From Bombyx mori (Eukaryota > Arthropoda > Insecta > Lepidoptera > Bombycidae), in assembly GCF_030269925.1 (NCBI RefSeq), contig NC_085121.1, positions 1,753,501-1,817,500 of the forward strand: a DNA stretch of 64,000 bases, written 5' to 3'. Positions 33,494-43,900 of this stretch are shown here, in pieces. A program made the position numbers and the translations under genes. Below the pieces are notes generated by a model. That model had not been told where the DNA came from and searched no databases. It worked only from the letters and a program-made list of their open reading frames with translations. The number at the start of each line of letters is the position of its first letter. The stretch's first letter is position 1.

Positions 33494-34694
33494 CTATGTG
33501 TTGGAAAATTGATAGAGAGCTTTAACCACTTCTGCATTGTTTAATTCTTTCCAGCTTTTAGTCTTCAATACTTGTGGATTATTCTTAATAAATTTGAAAA
33601 CAGTTTGCTTCAGGTCCATCAAATTGTGATTCATGGCTATCTTGACCATATCCACTGCATTGTTTACATCTATAACTCTTACTAGAAGTAATTGAATCAG
33701 TGTGTCCAGAGACTTTATTTGATATTTATCATATATTTCCAGTAATTTCTGACCTAATTCTGCCATTGAAAAGCCTTTTAGCTCTTTAAGGGTTCCAGTG
33801 TATATAAATTCAAGTAAAATTTCAATTTCCTCATTGTCAGTATCCAAATTGATACAATTTGATTTAGAATCTCGTGCTTTTGCTCTGAGTACTGGGCTCT
33901 GGGCAGCTAATATTAATTTGTGAACTGGATATTCCTTACCACTTTTAGATATTAGAACATAATCAGGTTTTTCTTGCTTTGAAATTGAAGTTACTATATC
34001 AAAGTCAAATCTGATTGATCTCTCAATTTGCTCATTTAGTGCTATGCTTTGATCAATCTTGATACACAAAGGAATGAGCAATGTACTATTTCTTAAGTTT
34101 TTTAAGTCTTGGAGAGTAAAAGCATAAGTTTTGATGTAATATTTTTCATCTTTCAATGTACTCTTGTAATAATACCAGGACAAATTATTTTGAAGAGTTG
34201 TCTCTTTGTATTGGCTTTGTTTATTGTGCGACATTTCACTCGAGTTTGGTACTCCGAGGGCAAAAGTCCCGCTTTGTCTATGACACACAAACAAATTCAA
34301 CAAGTAAACATGTTTAGGACACATAGTTGTGGTGTAGTAAAACCAAAATTCTGGCTTATCTTTTCTGTATGCACCCCCTATGTCATAGTTATTTTCATTG
34401 TTAAGTTTAAGGTCCGCATCCATAATGCAAAGGTGTGTGGCTTCCGTAGATTGACATCTGAACATAGTAGATATGTAAGCATTCTCTGGCTGGAAAAATA
34501 GGCTAATTTAATACTACAATAGTTTGTGTTAGATTAGTTTGTTATTGATGGTATGTGAAATTTTTAAATTACTTTTTTTTCAAAAGTATTAGATAGTTGT
34601 TTACCTTATTTTCGGCTTCGAAGTCTTCTTCGATACTTTCCTCTATATCGTCCAACATATGAGACGCATCTATATCGTCAAACAGCAAAGCCAT
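33494..34694 (-). CDS. MATH-BTB domain protein B, 361 aa, paralogue of A
   Basis: Two coding exons on the minus strand: 34694-34605 (30 codons, acidic, MALLFDDIDASHMLDDIEES, donor GTAAAC) and 34489-33494 (acceptor TTTTTCCAG, starts PENAYISTMFRCQ). The MATH-like half has NNYDIGGAYRKDKPEFWFYY, matching DIGGTYYLEDLPDFWF in protein A. The BTB half has PDYVLISKSGKEYPVHKLIL, AAQSPVLRAK and EILLEFIYTGTLKELKG. A helical tail ends in LKTKSWKELNNAEVVKAL, matching VNTFKDITNAELVREL in A. Same total length and same exon plan (short acidic or polar first exon) as A. Likely a Cullin-3 adaptor; inferred from family. The divergence between A and B is large, so this is not a recent duplicate. Confidence 0.88.
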
Positions 34695-35116
34695 CGCTTG
34701 TTATTTACTTTTTATTGATTCTGTGCATCAAAATTATTAATGAAATACTTATACAGTATAATTTAAACTTAAAGATATATAATGGCGCGTGTAGTATGTG
34801 TAAATTTTAACTATTTGACGGCCCTTTTTCTATAAACGACCAAAACGTCATTTTATGAATCATGTTGACTAACCTTAATAATCTTTAAAAATTCTGTAGT
34901 CAAAAATAAAATAAAACAAAACAATTTTTTTACTTCAAATTAATCAAACACAAAACTCTCTTAAAATAATAACAAATGTTTTAGACATATTGTAATGGGA
35001 ATAAATTATGTACATACTTATGTACCTACCCAAATAATCAGAAATTAACGAATAACTATGTATCACAGACTATATAAAGGTATGAATCAGCCGATTCAGC
35101 CGAAACTTACGATTAA

Positions 35117-35543
35117 GGCTAAGTTCATATGACAGCGTCGTACCGCGCGTCACCGCGCGGTCGAAGCGTTCACATGTCAGAATATGTACGCGCGACAGTC
35201 TGACATCGACATTGGAAAATAGAACTTGGAAGAGGCAATGTGATTATGGATTTTATACCGAAAACTGAGACGTCGGAGAAGCGAACAAAGACGATACTGG
35301 GTGCATCTATTTTAAGTGAGATTTTCATTTTTTGTAACTTTATATCCCAACCTGAGACAACACGAAGAATTTTTTGTTAACTACTTTAGGATGCCAGTTG
35401 CATCTTTTGATATTCTAAATGCTTGCGTTGCAAACTGAACAGGTCAAAACAGTTATGTAGGACTAGTACCGTGCGTGGTACAAGAACTGGCGCGCGGGTC
35501 GTAGCGCACCGCGCGTTATCGCGCGTTTATATGAACTTAGCCT
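35117..35543. mobile_element. MITE with AGGCTAAGTTCATAT inverted termini
   Basis: 427 bp. Left end AGGCTAAGTTCATATGAC, right end ATATGAACTTAGCCT. Subterminal zones are rich in CGCG (for example ACCGCGCGTCACCGCGCGG and CACCGCGCGTTATCGCGCG) and the centre is AT-rich. No clean target-site duplication. Lies upstream of MATH-BTB B. Confidence 0.75.
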
Positions 35544-35897
35544 AAAAAAGAGCTAATAGGTTACGTGACTTATCTACATAAACATAGTATCTATATTAAT
35601 ATGTGGTCTGTGAAAAAAAATCCATTGATGTTGTTTGTTTTGTATAATTTGGCAAATTGGGTAGGTAAATAAAACCAAGCAGCCAATCCTTTTAATTTAA
35701 GTGTATAATCTATGAATACAACTGTAGCTTATAATTTAATTGAAACTCGTAAAGGCTTCGCCTGAGAAACTAATTTTTTACATAAAGTATTGAATTTTCT
35801 AATATTTATTATAGTATTATAGTTAGCAAATTCCGTAAGTACTTAATCTCAATCTTTAATATATCATCGCAGCAAAAACATGATCTTTTATTTAATT

Positions 35898-36187
35898 CTA
35901 GCTGACCTGGCAGATTTCTTGTGCCTCAATCGATAAATAAAAGACCTAAATTTTTGTATAAAATAAATTTAAATCAAACTAAAGGAATCCGTCCGACGGG
36001 GGACACATCAAAGAAAAAACAAAATTGTTATTTTTATTCAATTCCGAGAATTTTCATATTTATCTACCTTTTAAATCTTTTCTGGATTTCCACAAATTAT
36101 TCAAGACCAAAATTAGCCAAACGGTCTAGCCGTTCTCGAGTTTTAGTGAGACTAACAAACAGCAATTAATTTTTATATATATAGATT
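35898..36187 (-). mobile_element. Helitron-like non-autonomous element, copy 1
   Basis: Same family as 49277-49572. On the minus strand it starts TCTATATATATAAAAATT and ends GTCAGCTAG, the Helitron-type CTAG end. The conserved inner reading frame (ORF beginning MPQSINKRPKFLYKINL) is shared but probably meaningless. Alternative: the 3' part of a LINE. Confidence 0.5.
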
Positions 36188-36754
36188 ACTGTAACGAAGC
36201 TAAAATGTTTTTGACGACATTTTTGTTTATTAAAAAAAAATCCCCAAGTTAAGAGCTTATTTTCAGAGATAAAAAATGTTTGTATCGATGGATACGATTC
36301 GGTGTAGCAATGTAGCGACGCTGCCAGCTTTTCCTTCTTCTCCTTCTACTCCTTTGAAGTCTTACTGCCACGCTATCAATTTTTCTTTTTGGTACCTAAT
36401 AGTACCTAATAATAATCACTGCTACACACTAGTATACTGGATGGCGGTTCTTTCTGAAAAAATCGATTTTTAAATCGATTAGAATCGTAACCTAATGAAG
36501 CGATTCACAAAAAAGATTGATTTCTACACATCATTATTTTTTCAAGTTTGCATTTACAAATTATATATAAATCGGTTTTATTAAAAACAAGAAAGATTTC
36601 ATTATAAACGATCTTTTGTCAGTAAAATCAGGTAATTCGATAATAATAAGTGTTTTTAGTGCTATCTCAGGTATAAAAGAAAACATTTACTTTCTAAAAC
36701 ATTAAAAAGTTAAGAAAATAGATGATGTTGCTTATAGTTCTAAATATTTAATAT

Positions 36755-36890
36755 CTAAGCTTTTTAAAAACGACAGCCTATCAAGTCTACCAGGATCCAG
36801 GCGGTTCCGCTCATTACTTGTTATGTTGCCGACAATTGAAAAAAGGCGCTCAAAAAGAACAGATGCTTTCGTGATAATCTCATACTACAT
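36755..36890 (-). pseudogene. hAT transposase C-terminal dimerisation segment
   Basis: Minus-strand translation reads EIITKASVLFERLFSIVGNI followed by TSNERNRLDPGRLDRLSFLK. The ERLFS-GNI-T--RNRL-P--L--L-FL pattern is diagnostic of the hAT dimerisation domain. No longer transposase frame surrounds it. Confidence 0.85.
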
Positions 36891-37192
36891 CATGTCTATT
36901 GAGTGAACGTGGTGATAATTACAGTTTTTTTGCTAGTAAAGCTTAGCATCATACTTCAGGTGCACAACTGCCTGTTATAAACAGTGTTAAATTTCTTAGT
37001 TTAAGCCTTGACTTTCTAGAACAAGTGTATTAGTTGTAAAGAGTTGCATTTTCACTAGTAACTAAATAAAATCACGGGTTACTATTATTTTGTGAAAACT
37101 GTGATTTAATGTCTAAAATTAAAAGTATTTGTTTCATTTATTGCTCCATAACAGAGTAATTATAAATAATTGAACGGTTTATACTAAAAGAG

Positions 37193-37306
37193 ATTTTTTT
37201 TTTCGTACCTAAGCTGAGAGCCTTGAGATGCTATATCAGCGTAGCCTTAACTAGTAGGTGAGCTCACGGGGCTCAAACCTGATGACGTTGCTAACACGAA
37301 CCCGTT
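37193..37306 (-). mobile_element. SINE family B, truncated
   Basis: T-run, then CGTACCTAAGCTGAGAGCC, GTAGGTGAGCTCACGGGGC and GTTGCTAACACGAACCC, where it abruptly changes to GC-rich sequence. Confidence 0.8.
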
Positions 37307-37613
37307 TTGTTTTTTCGGGCCGGGGGCCGAACCTCCTACGATGTCCCCGCGCCTAGGGGGCGCGTGGGGTATGTGGGACTTAACAATCTGCAAGGTGTTG
37401 TGAGCAGAACACGGGCCCAAGGAATTTTAGGGCCCACCCACTAAACGACTCCCCTGCACTCTTCGCCCAAGCGTCCGATCCCCTCCGAGGTCAGAACCCG
37501 GATGAGGTAGGGGGGTTACCGCGGTCAACACTACAACCAGACAGCGCGGCTCACCCCAAGGACGCCCAGCGGTCGGAGCCTTCGAGACGAAACGAAGGCT
37601 CGAATTCAAGGGT
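37307..37613 (-). mobile_element. GC-rich fragment, probably a 3' end of an R1-clade LINE
   Basis: Starts TTTTGTTTTTTCGGGCCGGG, so it may be a minus-strand tail, then GC-rich sequence (CCTAGGGGGCGCGTGGGG) of the composition seen in the retrotransposon UTRs. Sharply bounded by AT-rich hAT sequence. No coding motif seen. Confidence 0.45.
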
Positions 37614-37997
37614 AAAATATCGATTAAGTAGTAAAAATCGTTTTAAAAATCAAGCTTTTTGGACCGAAAAATCGGTTCTTCAATTAATCGATCTTAGATC
37701 GCCATCCCTATCTAGTACACTGTAGTCGGCTAATATCTCCACTTGGTGGTGAGAACTGAGCTTATATAATAACTAAACCTAATACGTAGTAACTAATTTA
37801 TTAATCTGTGATCTAAGTGCAGATTTCCGGTCTTGTTTCTTTACTTCTTCAGTAATTAATAAAAACTTCTACATTAGTAATGTTACTAAATAACGGTACC
37901 CGTGACCATATTATTTTGTTAAAACAATGTGATTATTAGTTGCTCTCCCCCCTCCCCCCTTTCTATCTCCCCCCTCTGCCCCCTCTCTCAAATTTTT

Positions 37998-38248
37998 TTT
38001 ATTTTTTATTGCTTACATGGATGGATGAGCTCACAGCCCACCTGGTGTTAAGTGGTTACTGGAGCCCATAGAAATCTACAACGTAAATGCACCACCCACC
38101 TTGAGATATTATAAGCTCTAAGGTCTCAAGTATAGTTACAACGGCTGCCCTACCCTTCAAACCGAAACGCATAGTGCTTCACGGCAGAAATAGCCAGGGT
38201 GGTGGAATCTACCCGTGCGGACTCACAAGAGGTCCTACCACCAGTAGA
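37998..38248 (-). mobile_element. Bm1 SINE, 5'-truncated
   Basis: Minus orientation body with CAGCCCACCTGGTGTTAAGT, GTGCTTCACGGCAGAAATAG and ending at TCCTACCACCAGTA. Confidence 0.9.
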
Positions 38249-38357
38249 AAATTATTATTATAATAAAAAAATAAAAAATTATTAAAAATATATAAAAATA
38301 CTACTATATAAAATTATTACTATAGTAAATAAAAATTTATATACAAAAGTACTAGAG

Positions 38358-38525
38358 TGGAGACCTCGTACCGGACGTCGTAATGTGGGCAGACTACCAA
38401 TGAGTCGGACCGACGACCTGGTCAAAATAGCTGGTAGGGCCTGAATGCGAAAGGTAAGAGACCGAAAGAAATGGGTGCACATGAAGAGATCTACGCTCAG
38501 CATTGGGTGGACACGGGTTGAAGAA
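38358..38525 (+). pseudogene. RTE-type LINE fragment, C-terminal
   Basis: Translation WRPRTGRRNVGRLPMSRTDD and LVKIAGRA, then a stop and KVRDRKKWVH. This is the common RTE reverse transcriptase C-terminal pattern, decayed. Confidence 0.65.
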
Positions 38526-39004
38526 GTGATAGCTTGTTTAATTATTTTAAGTAATATGATTTCTGGAGAATTGACATTTTTTTTGTTTATCCCTTAAATC
38601 TTAATTCGTGTTCTTCATCGTTCCCTCACTGCTGAGGATCGCGACCAGATGTGACATTCCTACATAGTGTTCGGTCATGGGTGGCATGGACCGCATGATT
38701 TAAACTACTATCAGCCGCTTTCTTAACCAGATCCGACCATCTGGATGGTGTTTCTGAATCTTAATACATAATCTTTATTGTAGTTCACATTAACGATCGT
38801 TACGTTATTATTATTATTATTATTTTATAAAGAAATAGCTCCAACGTCTTAGGCATTGACAGTTTATACAAAAATGATAGGTGGTTAGAAAAAAAATTAA
38901 TCTAAATACATAAATAAATTTGATCAGTTTTTCCATACGCGAATTTGTGGTTTTAAGAAACACACACACACACTACTGACTACTTTAAGTGGAGCACTAA
39001 ACCT

Positions 39005-39130
39005 TGAGCTTGTTGACAACTTTATTTACCTAGGCTTCAACATTAACAATACCGGATCCAGCGAACGAACAGCGAACCCACTTGAGGGACATTGCAAGAA
39101 GTAGATTCCTGTCAAAACATGATGGTCACG
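39005..39130 (+). pseudogene. LINE reverse transcriptase fragment
   Basis: Reads LELVDNFIYLGFNINNTGSS, matching the VDxFxYLGS-I thumb motif of non-LTR reverse transcriptases. Very short and isolated. Confidence 0.55.
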
Positions 39131-39249
39131 ACCCTCAGCAGTGAGGAAACGACGCGAGGAGGAACTACTTTAAAGATAAATATAATTATTAGATAAAAAT
39201 TTACATAAAATATTTACATGTTTAGACTAATATGCTAAAGTTAATAGAA

Positions 39250-39790
39250 CATTAATATTAATAGGATGGGGGATGTCTTTTGAAAGGATATTATAAAGAG
39301 GGGACACGGTATTGGGGCAGTCGAAGAAAATGTACTGCAGGGTACCCTCATCTAATTCCCACTCACAAAGAGAATGGTCTCGGACTGTAATTTAGGCAAG
39401 AAAAACTGGGGAGCGATCATGGCCAAGTTTTATACGGATAATAGTGTAGACAATTTTTTTAGGGAGATGGCAGTGCGAGGAAAACCAGCGTTTATAGAGA
39501 AGGATCGGTTGCAAGTTACCATAATGCTTACCCACTGACTGACGACAAAATCTGCTAGTTTTCATTCCAAGATCGAAGCCTATCAGGTTTTGCGAAGGAA
39601 TGTAAATCTCGAGGAAAAAAATTATTATACTTGTTACAGCCCATGACAACAGCCTCCTTGGCACAGGAGTCAGCAAACTCATTTCCACTAATTCCGCCAT
39701 GACTCGGGATTCAGATGAGATCATCACGTTTTTGCTTTGAGATAGAAGGAGAAACCAACATACATACTTCGCACTTGTAATACTGCGTTA
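39250..39790 (-). pseudogene. Jockey-like LINE RNase H/C-terminal remnant
   Basis: Minus strand reads IPSHGGISGNEFADSCAKEA, the RNase H end of jockey-type elements. After frame changes it reads RIKLGHDRSPVFLAK and DHSLCEWELDEGTLQYIFFD, the C-terminal Cys/His region. Several frameshifts; not functional. Confidence 0.75.
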
Positions 39791-40962
39791 TAATTATAAT
39801 TACGCCATCAGTTACATACTATTGATTTCGCTTGCATTTATTAAATTATGACAAAATGCAAGACTTAAGAAGGTTTTTATTTTTTGTCGCCTACACCTGA
39901 AAACGGTCATAAACAGTTATCACCATCGGCGTTCAAATACTTTGCTACTAGGGGCCAGTTGTGGCAACTAGTGACGACTTCGCTACGGGTTCACAAATTC
40001 AGAAATCGAGATATATATCTGTCAGTAATCAGTGAAAGAGAGATTATGCACGGCGCATGCGCCACCCGGGATCTGCTCCGGAACTGCCTGGTACCACCCC
40101 CTTGATAATAGTGTCGGAGCACAGTCGATACTCGTGTTAAAAATACGCGACATCTAGAATACCAATTGCAGATTTAGTTGTTTAAATGATTTCATTTAAT
40201 AATGTAAAAGTCCCGGAATCGGTTTGAAATTCTTGTAAATGTTAGGTATATCATTTAACTCAATGTTTTGTTTGAATATAGTTGGGTTTCACATTCAATG
40301 AATAAACTTATTTTCGCTAGAGCTAGAATAATCAATACGGGGATCATAAATGTGAATATGAAAGTATGGACCTTCTGATCTTCTTTGGATGAGGTTTAAA
40401 AGGATACGGTAGATAATTACTTGGCTGTGAGACTCTGGTATGAGTAATACGTTTGTCTGCGCAGGAGGTCAATAAAGAAACCAAGCGACCACATGAACTC
40501 ACAACGAACTCTCAACGAACATAACTCGTATAGAGTGATGCGACGACATATTCGTGTTCAAATTTTCATTATTAATTTAGTTATAAAGTAAAGTAAAAGT
40601 AACATTATGTAATAAAACGGTCTTATTTTGCCCCAAGCCAGCATCTTTCATGACTTCGGTTTTGACGGACGAAAGTGAAGCAATGTTAATGGGATTACGA
40701 TCTCTTACCTCAAGGTGGGTGGCGGCATTCTATGGCCACTTGTAGTTACTGAGCTGAAGGCTTACATTCACTCCTGTCCATACAGATAAATGATCAAAAC
40801 TGAAATTGTTCACCGTTTTTTAGGGTAAATCAGGAAGAAAATAGGGTCGAATATAATTTGGAAATCCAGAAAATTTTTTGAACTTCTTAATTGTCGCATA
40901 AAATCTCTTTATCGATATCGACTAACAAAGTTAAACAATGAGATCTCCTTACTCCATTGCAG
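39791..40962. other. Intergenic region before the CAP-domain gene exon
   Basis: No gene recognised. The first exon and promoter of the CAP-domain gene may be here or further left, but no ATG exon can be chosen. A Bm1 remnant is at about 40676-40770 (CTCAAGGTGGGTGGCGGC). Confidence 0.4.
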
Positions 40963-43900
40963 CCTTTTCAAGGTCGCATCTCAGTCGGCTGCAAGCAGCC
41001 CCCGCAGTCGCACGATGCGACACGTACAATGACGACACGCGGCCGGGACGACACTGTCGAGTTGTTGCCGCTCAAATCCGCTCTGGTCAACAACAATTAC
41101 AAGGAAGATGATGTATACTACGCTCCCAATCAGGCCGTAGTTGACAATCCATCGAGCGGCAGCTCCTACGAGTACACGTTCCTGTCAAAACGAACGCCTG
41201 CTTCTAAACGGTATGTTCTTTTCTTTTGTTTTTGTTTTAAAGACCATGCAGAAGAAAGACCCGAAGATATTACGGGAAGTTGCTATCATTTAATTCTAGA
41301 CTGATACTGATTGACACTAATATAAATTTTAGAGATAGTTTATCAACTTTTTTAGTCATGAAGATGGGCAGGTGGTCATGTAGAAACCAATACTCGAATG
41401 ACACACAATCACACCAACTTATCAAACTGAGATCGTGGTCTCCTTTGCATTGGATAACAGTTATCATACGACGTTCAACGGAATTTTGAATACACTGCAG
41501 TATGATCTCGAACAATGCTAAAGACGTTTAAGCCTCATTTTAAAAATATAATGTTAGCTCAACGTGTAGGCTGTTTAATTATAAATTACGCTTGTTTAAA
41601 CTTTATGTTTTATACAAATAAGCACATTTTTATTTTTGTTGCATAAAATGAAACGGTTAGCGTGGTATGGACATGTAATGCGTAGACAGGAGTTGCATGT
41701 GACTAGGAGATGTATGGGAATGGTAGTGCAAGGTAGATGGGGAAGAAGTCGACCAAAGAAGACGTGAATGTGTGAATGATGATATGAGAGAGGAGTGGGT
41801 GTGAAGATGACGGCTGATCGAAGAGAAGGGAATAGAAAAATTCGCTGTGCCGACTCCACCTATGGGGTAAGCTGGAGACAAAGAAGAGAAGAGAATAAAA
41901 CCAATAGCATCATCTGAGATAAGACTTGAAAAGTACCTACTGACTTTGAAATAAGAGCCAAAACCTATATAAGGAACGTGGAATTGAATCGTGGCTATGT
42001 GCAGATTATTGTCGTCCCGAAGCACGCAGCCGTCGCCGAGCCCACTGGTGACGCTGTGCGGGGCGCCGCCCCCGTCCAGGAAGCGAGAGGAGCTGGCTGC
42101 TCTTGCTAACCTGAGAAAGAAAGTAGCGCCAGCATTGCTCAAGTCCGACAGGTATTATAATGTGGTGCTAACAACGATACAAACATAGGCATTTCGAAAC
42201 CTTGGTATTATAGATTCTTTGATAGAGCGATCTTCAAAAATTTTCGTGAATAATCGCTTCTGTTATGATTTATTTAGAAATTCCGAAAAATACCGTACAA
42301 TAATTAATGTCGAGCATAACTGATGATGGCTAGGTGGTACGATGACCTCCGAACGGTGGCCGGCAAGAAGTGGATTAGGAGAGCCGTAAACCGGGCTCAG
42401 TGGTGTGGATTGGGAGAGGCCTATGTCCAGCAGTAGACGACTGTGGGCTGTTGATGATGATGATGATGACTGATAAAAAGGCAGTAAATAGCTTATGATA
42501 TATATTTATTTATATAAGGTCTAGTATATTATTTGTATTAACAATCCTCGGTATTCGTCGTTGATGACAACGAATCCACATGTCCTGGTGAAACTGGAAA
42601 GGCCTCCGGGCCACCAGTAAACCTTTAATCATAAAAAAACCACAATGAATTCTCTGTCAGCAAGAATGTTTCACCGAACCGTCAAAGTGTAGCCGTGATG
42701 TAGCTCGCATACCAGTTGCATCTTAAAAAATATAATTTACCTTTGCACCAAATATTTAAACCAGAATAAAAAAGGAAGTGTAGGAATACATTATTTTGCC
42801 CTCATGTTTCAAGATCGATTTTGGAATTAACGATGTGATTGATGCTTATGCCATTTTGACCCATATATTACAATCATCACATCACAACTCGCGTTGAGCA
42901 ATTACTTAACTATAGTTACCAATTTGTAGTTCCGAAATGGCCCCGGAAATAAAGAAAAGCTCGGCTGTATGTAGTAAATTCCTGCAATTGAATAAGAATG
43001 GAGCCCTTGTTTCGATTTCGGGCCTTGAACCTAGATTGAAATGTTGCGGCATTGTATCTAAAAGGTCGCGGCACGCGCGCCGTTTTGCGAAAGGGTGAAA
43101 TTCGCATTTTTAACACGCCTCCTGTAGACCTTTTTGTGATTACGTAATAGCAGAACTTAGGCAAATTAATTTCAGCCACATAAATTTGTTGTCATCATAA
43201 AAAAGGCTTAATGCATTAATCTAAGACATTAATTATTTGTTGTCAGTGACAGAAGCAAAGGCAAGAGACTAAACTGATTCTGATAGGTCTCTTGTCCTAG
43301 TCCTGGTAAAGTTCTAGTTAGATTTTTTGTATAACCGTATCAGGAAACATTGCATGCCTTCCACGAAATATCCTCGTTTTTATTCCATAATCTGGATACG
43401 TTCAGGATGAAGGATATTATGAATAAAGGAATTGCGCTATGACATGTCCTTCTTCAAACGAGGCTTGTGGAGAGTATTAAGCGGTAGGCAGCGGCTTGGC
43501 TCTGCCCTTGGCATTGCTGAAGTCCATGGGCGACGGTAACCACTCACCATCAGGTGGGCCGTATGCTCGGCTGCCTACAAGGGCAATAAAAAAAAAAAAT
43601 TTTTTTTATGAATTATTGCCTATTCGCTTCCTGTATTGAAGCATTCAGTAAATTGTTGTTTTTTTTTTTAATGACTATGTAATTTCCAGAAACTGCAAGA
43701 ACAACAATAACAATCAGAAAGCAGAGGCGACAGTAGTGCAACTCGACAACAGACCTAAATTACTGCAAAGGGTAAGTGAAAGTAGCAGCCTTTTTTTATA
43801 CCTGAACTGAGGGCCTTGAGAGGCTTTTTCAGCGCGTAACCTTAACTAGTTGGTGAGCTCACGGGGCTCAAACCGGAGTGATGCTAACACTGGCCCTAGC

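Larger units (their letters stand above)
36437..37711 (-). mobile_element. hAT transposon remnant
   Basis: The ends resemble inverted repeats (left TGGATGGCGGTTC, right GATCGCCATCCCTAT). They are flanked by an 8-bp direct repeat with one mismatch, CTAGTATA (36429-36436) and CTAGTACA (37712-37719), the size expected for hAT. Inside on the minus strand is the hAT dimerisation motif (36755-36890). A truncated SINE B and a GC-rich fragment are nested at 37193-37613. Confidence 0.65.

Noticed and set aside
35921..36169. Conserved 80-aa protein shared with 49301-49543
   Set aside because: Both lie in copies of one Helitron-like repeat; conservation reflects the repeat and the frame ends differ.
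41657..42142. 161-aa minus-strand frame
   Set aside because: Antisense of a LINE fragment and of a CAP-gene exon, without motifs.
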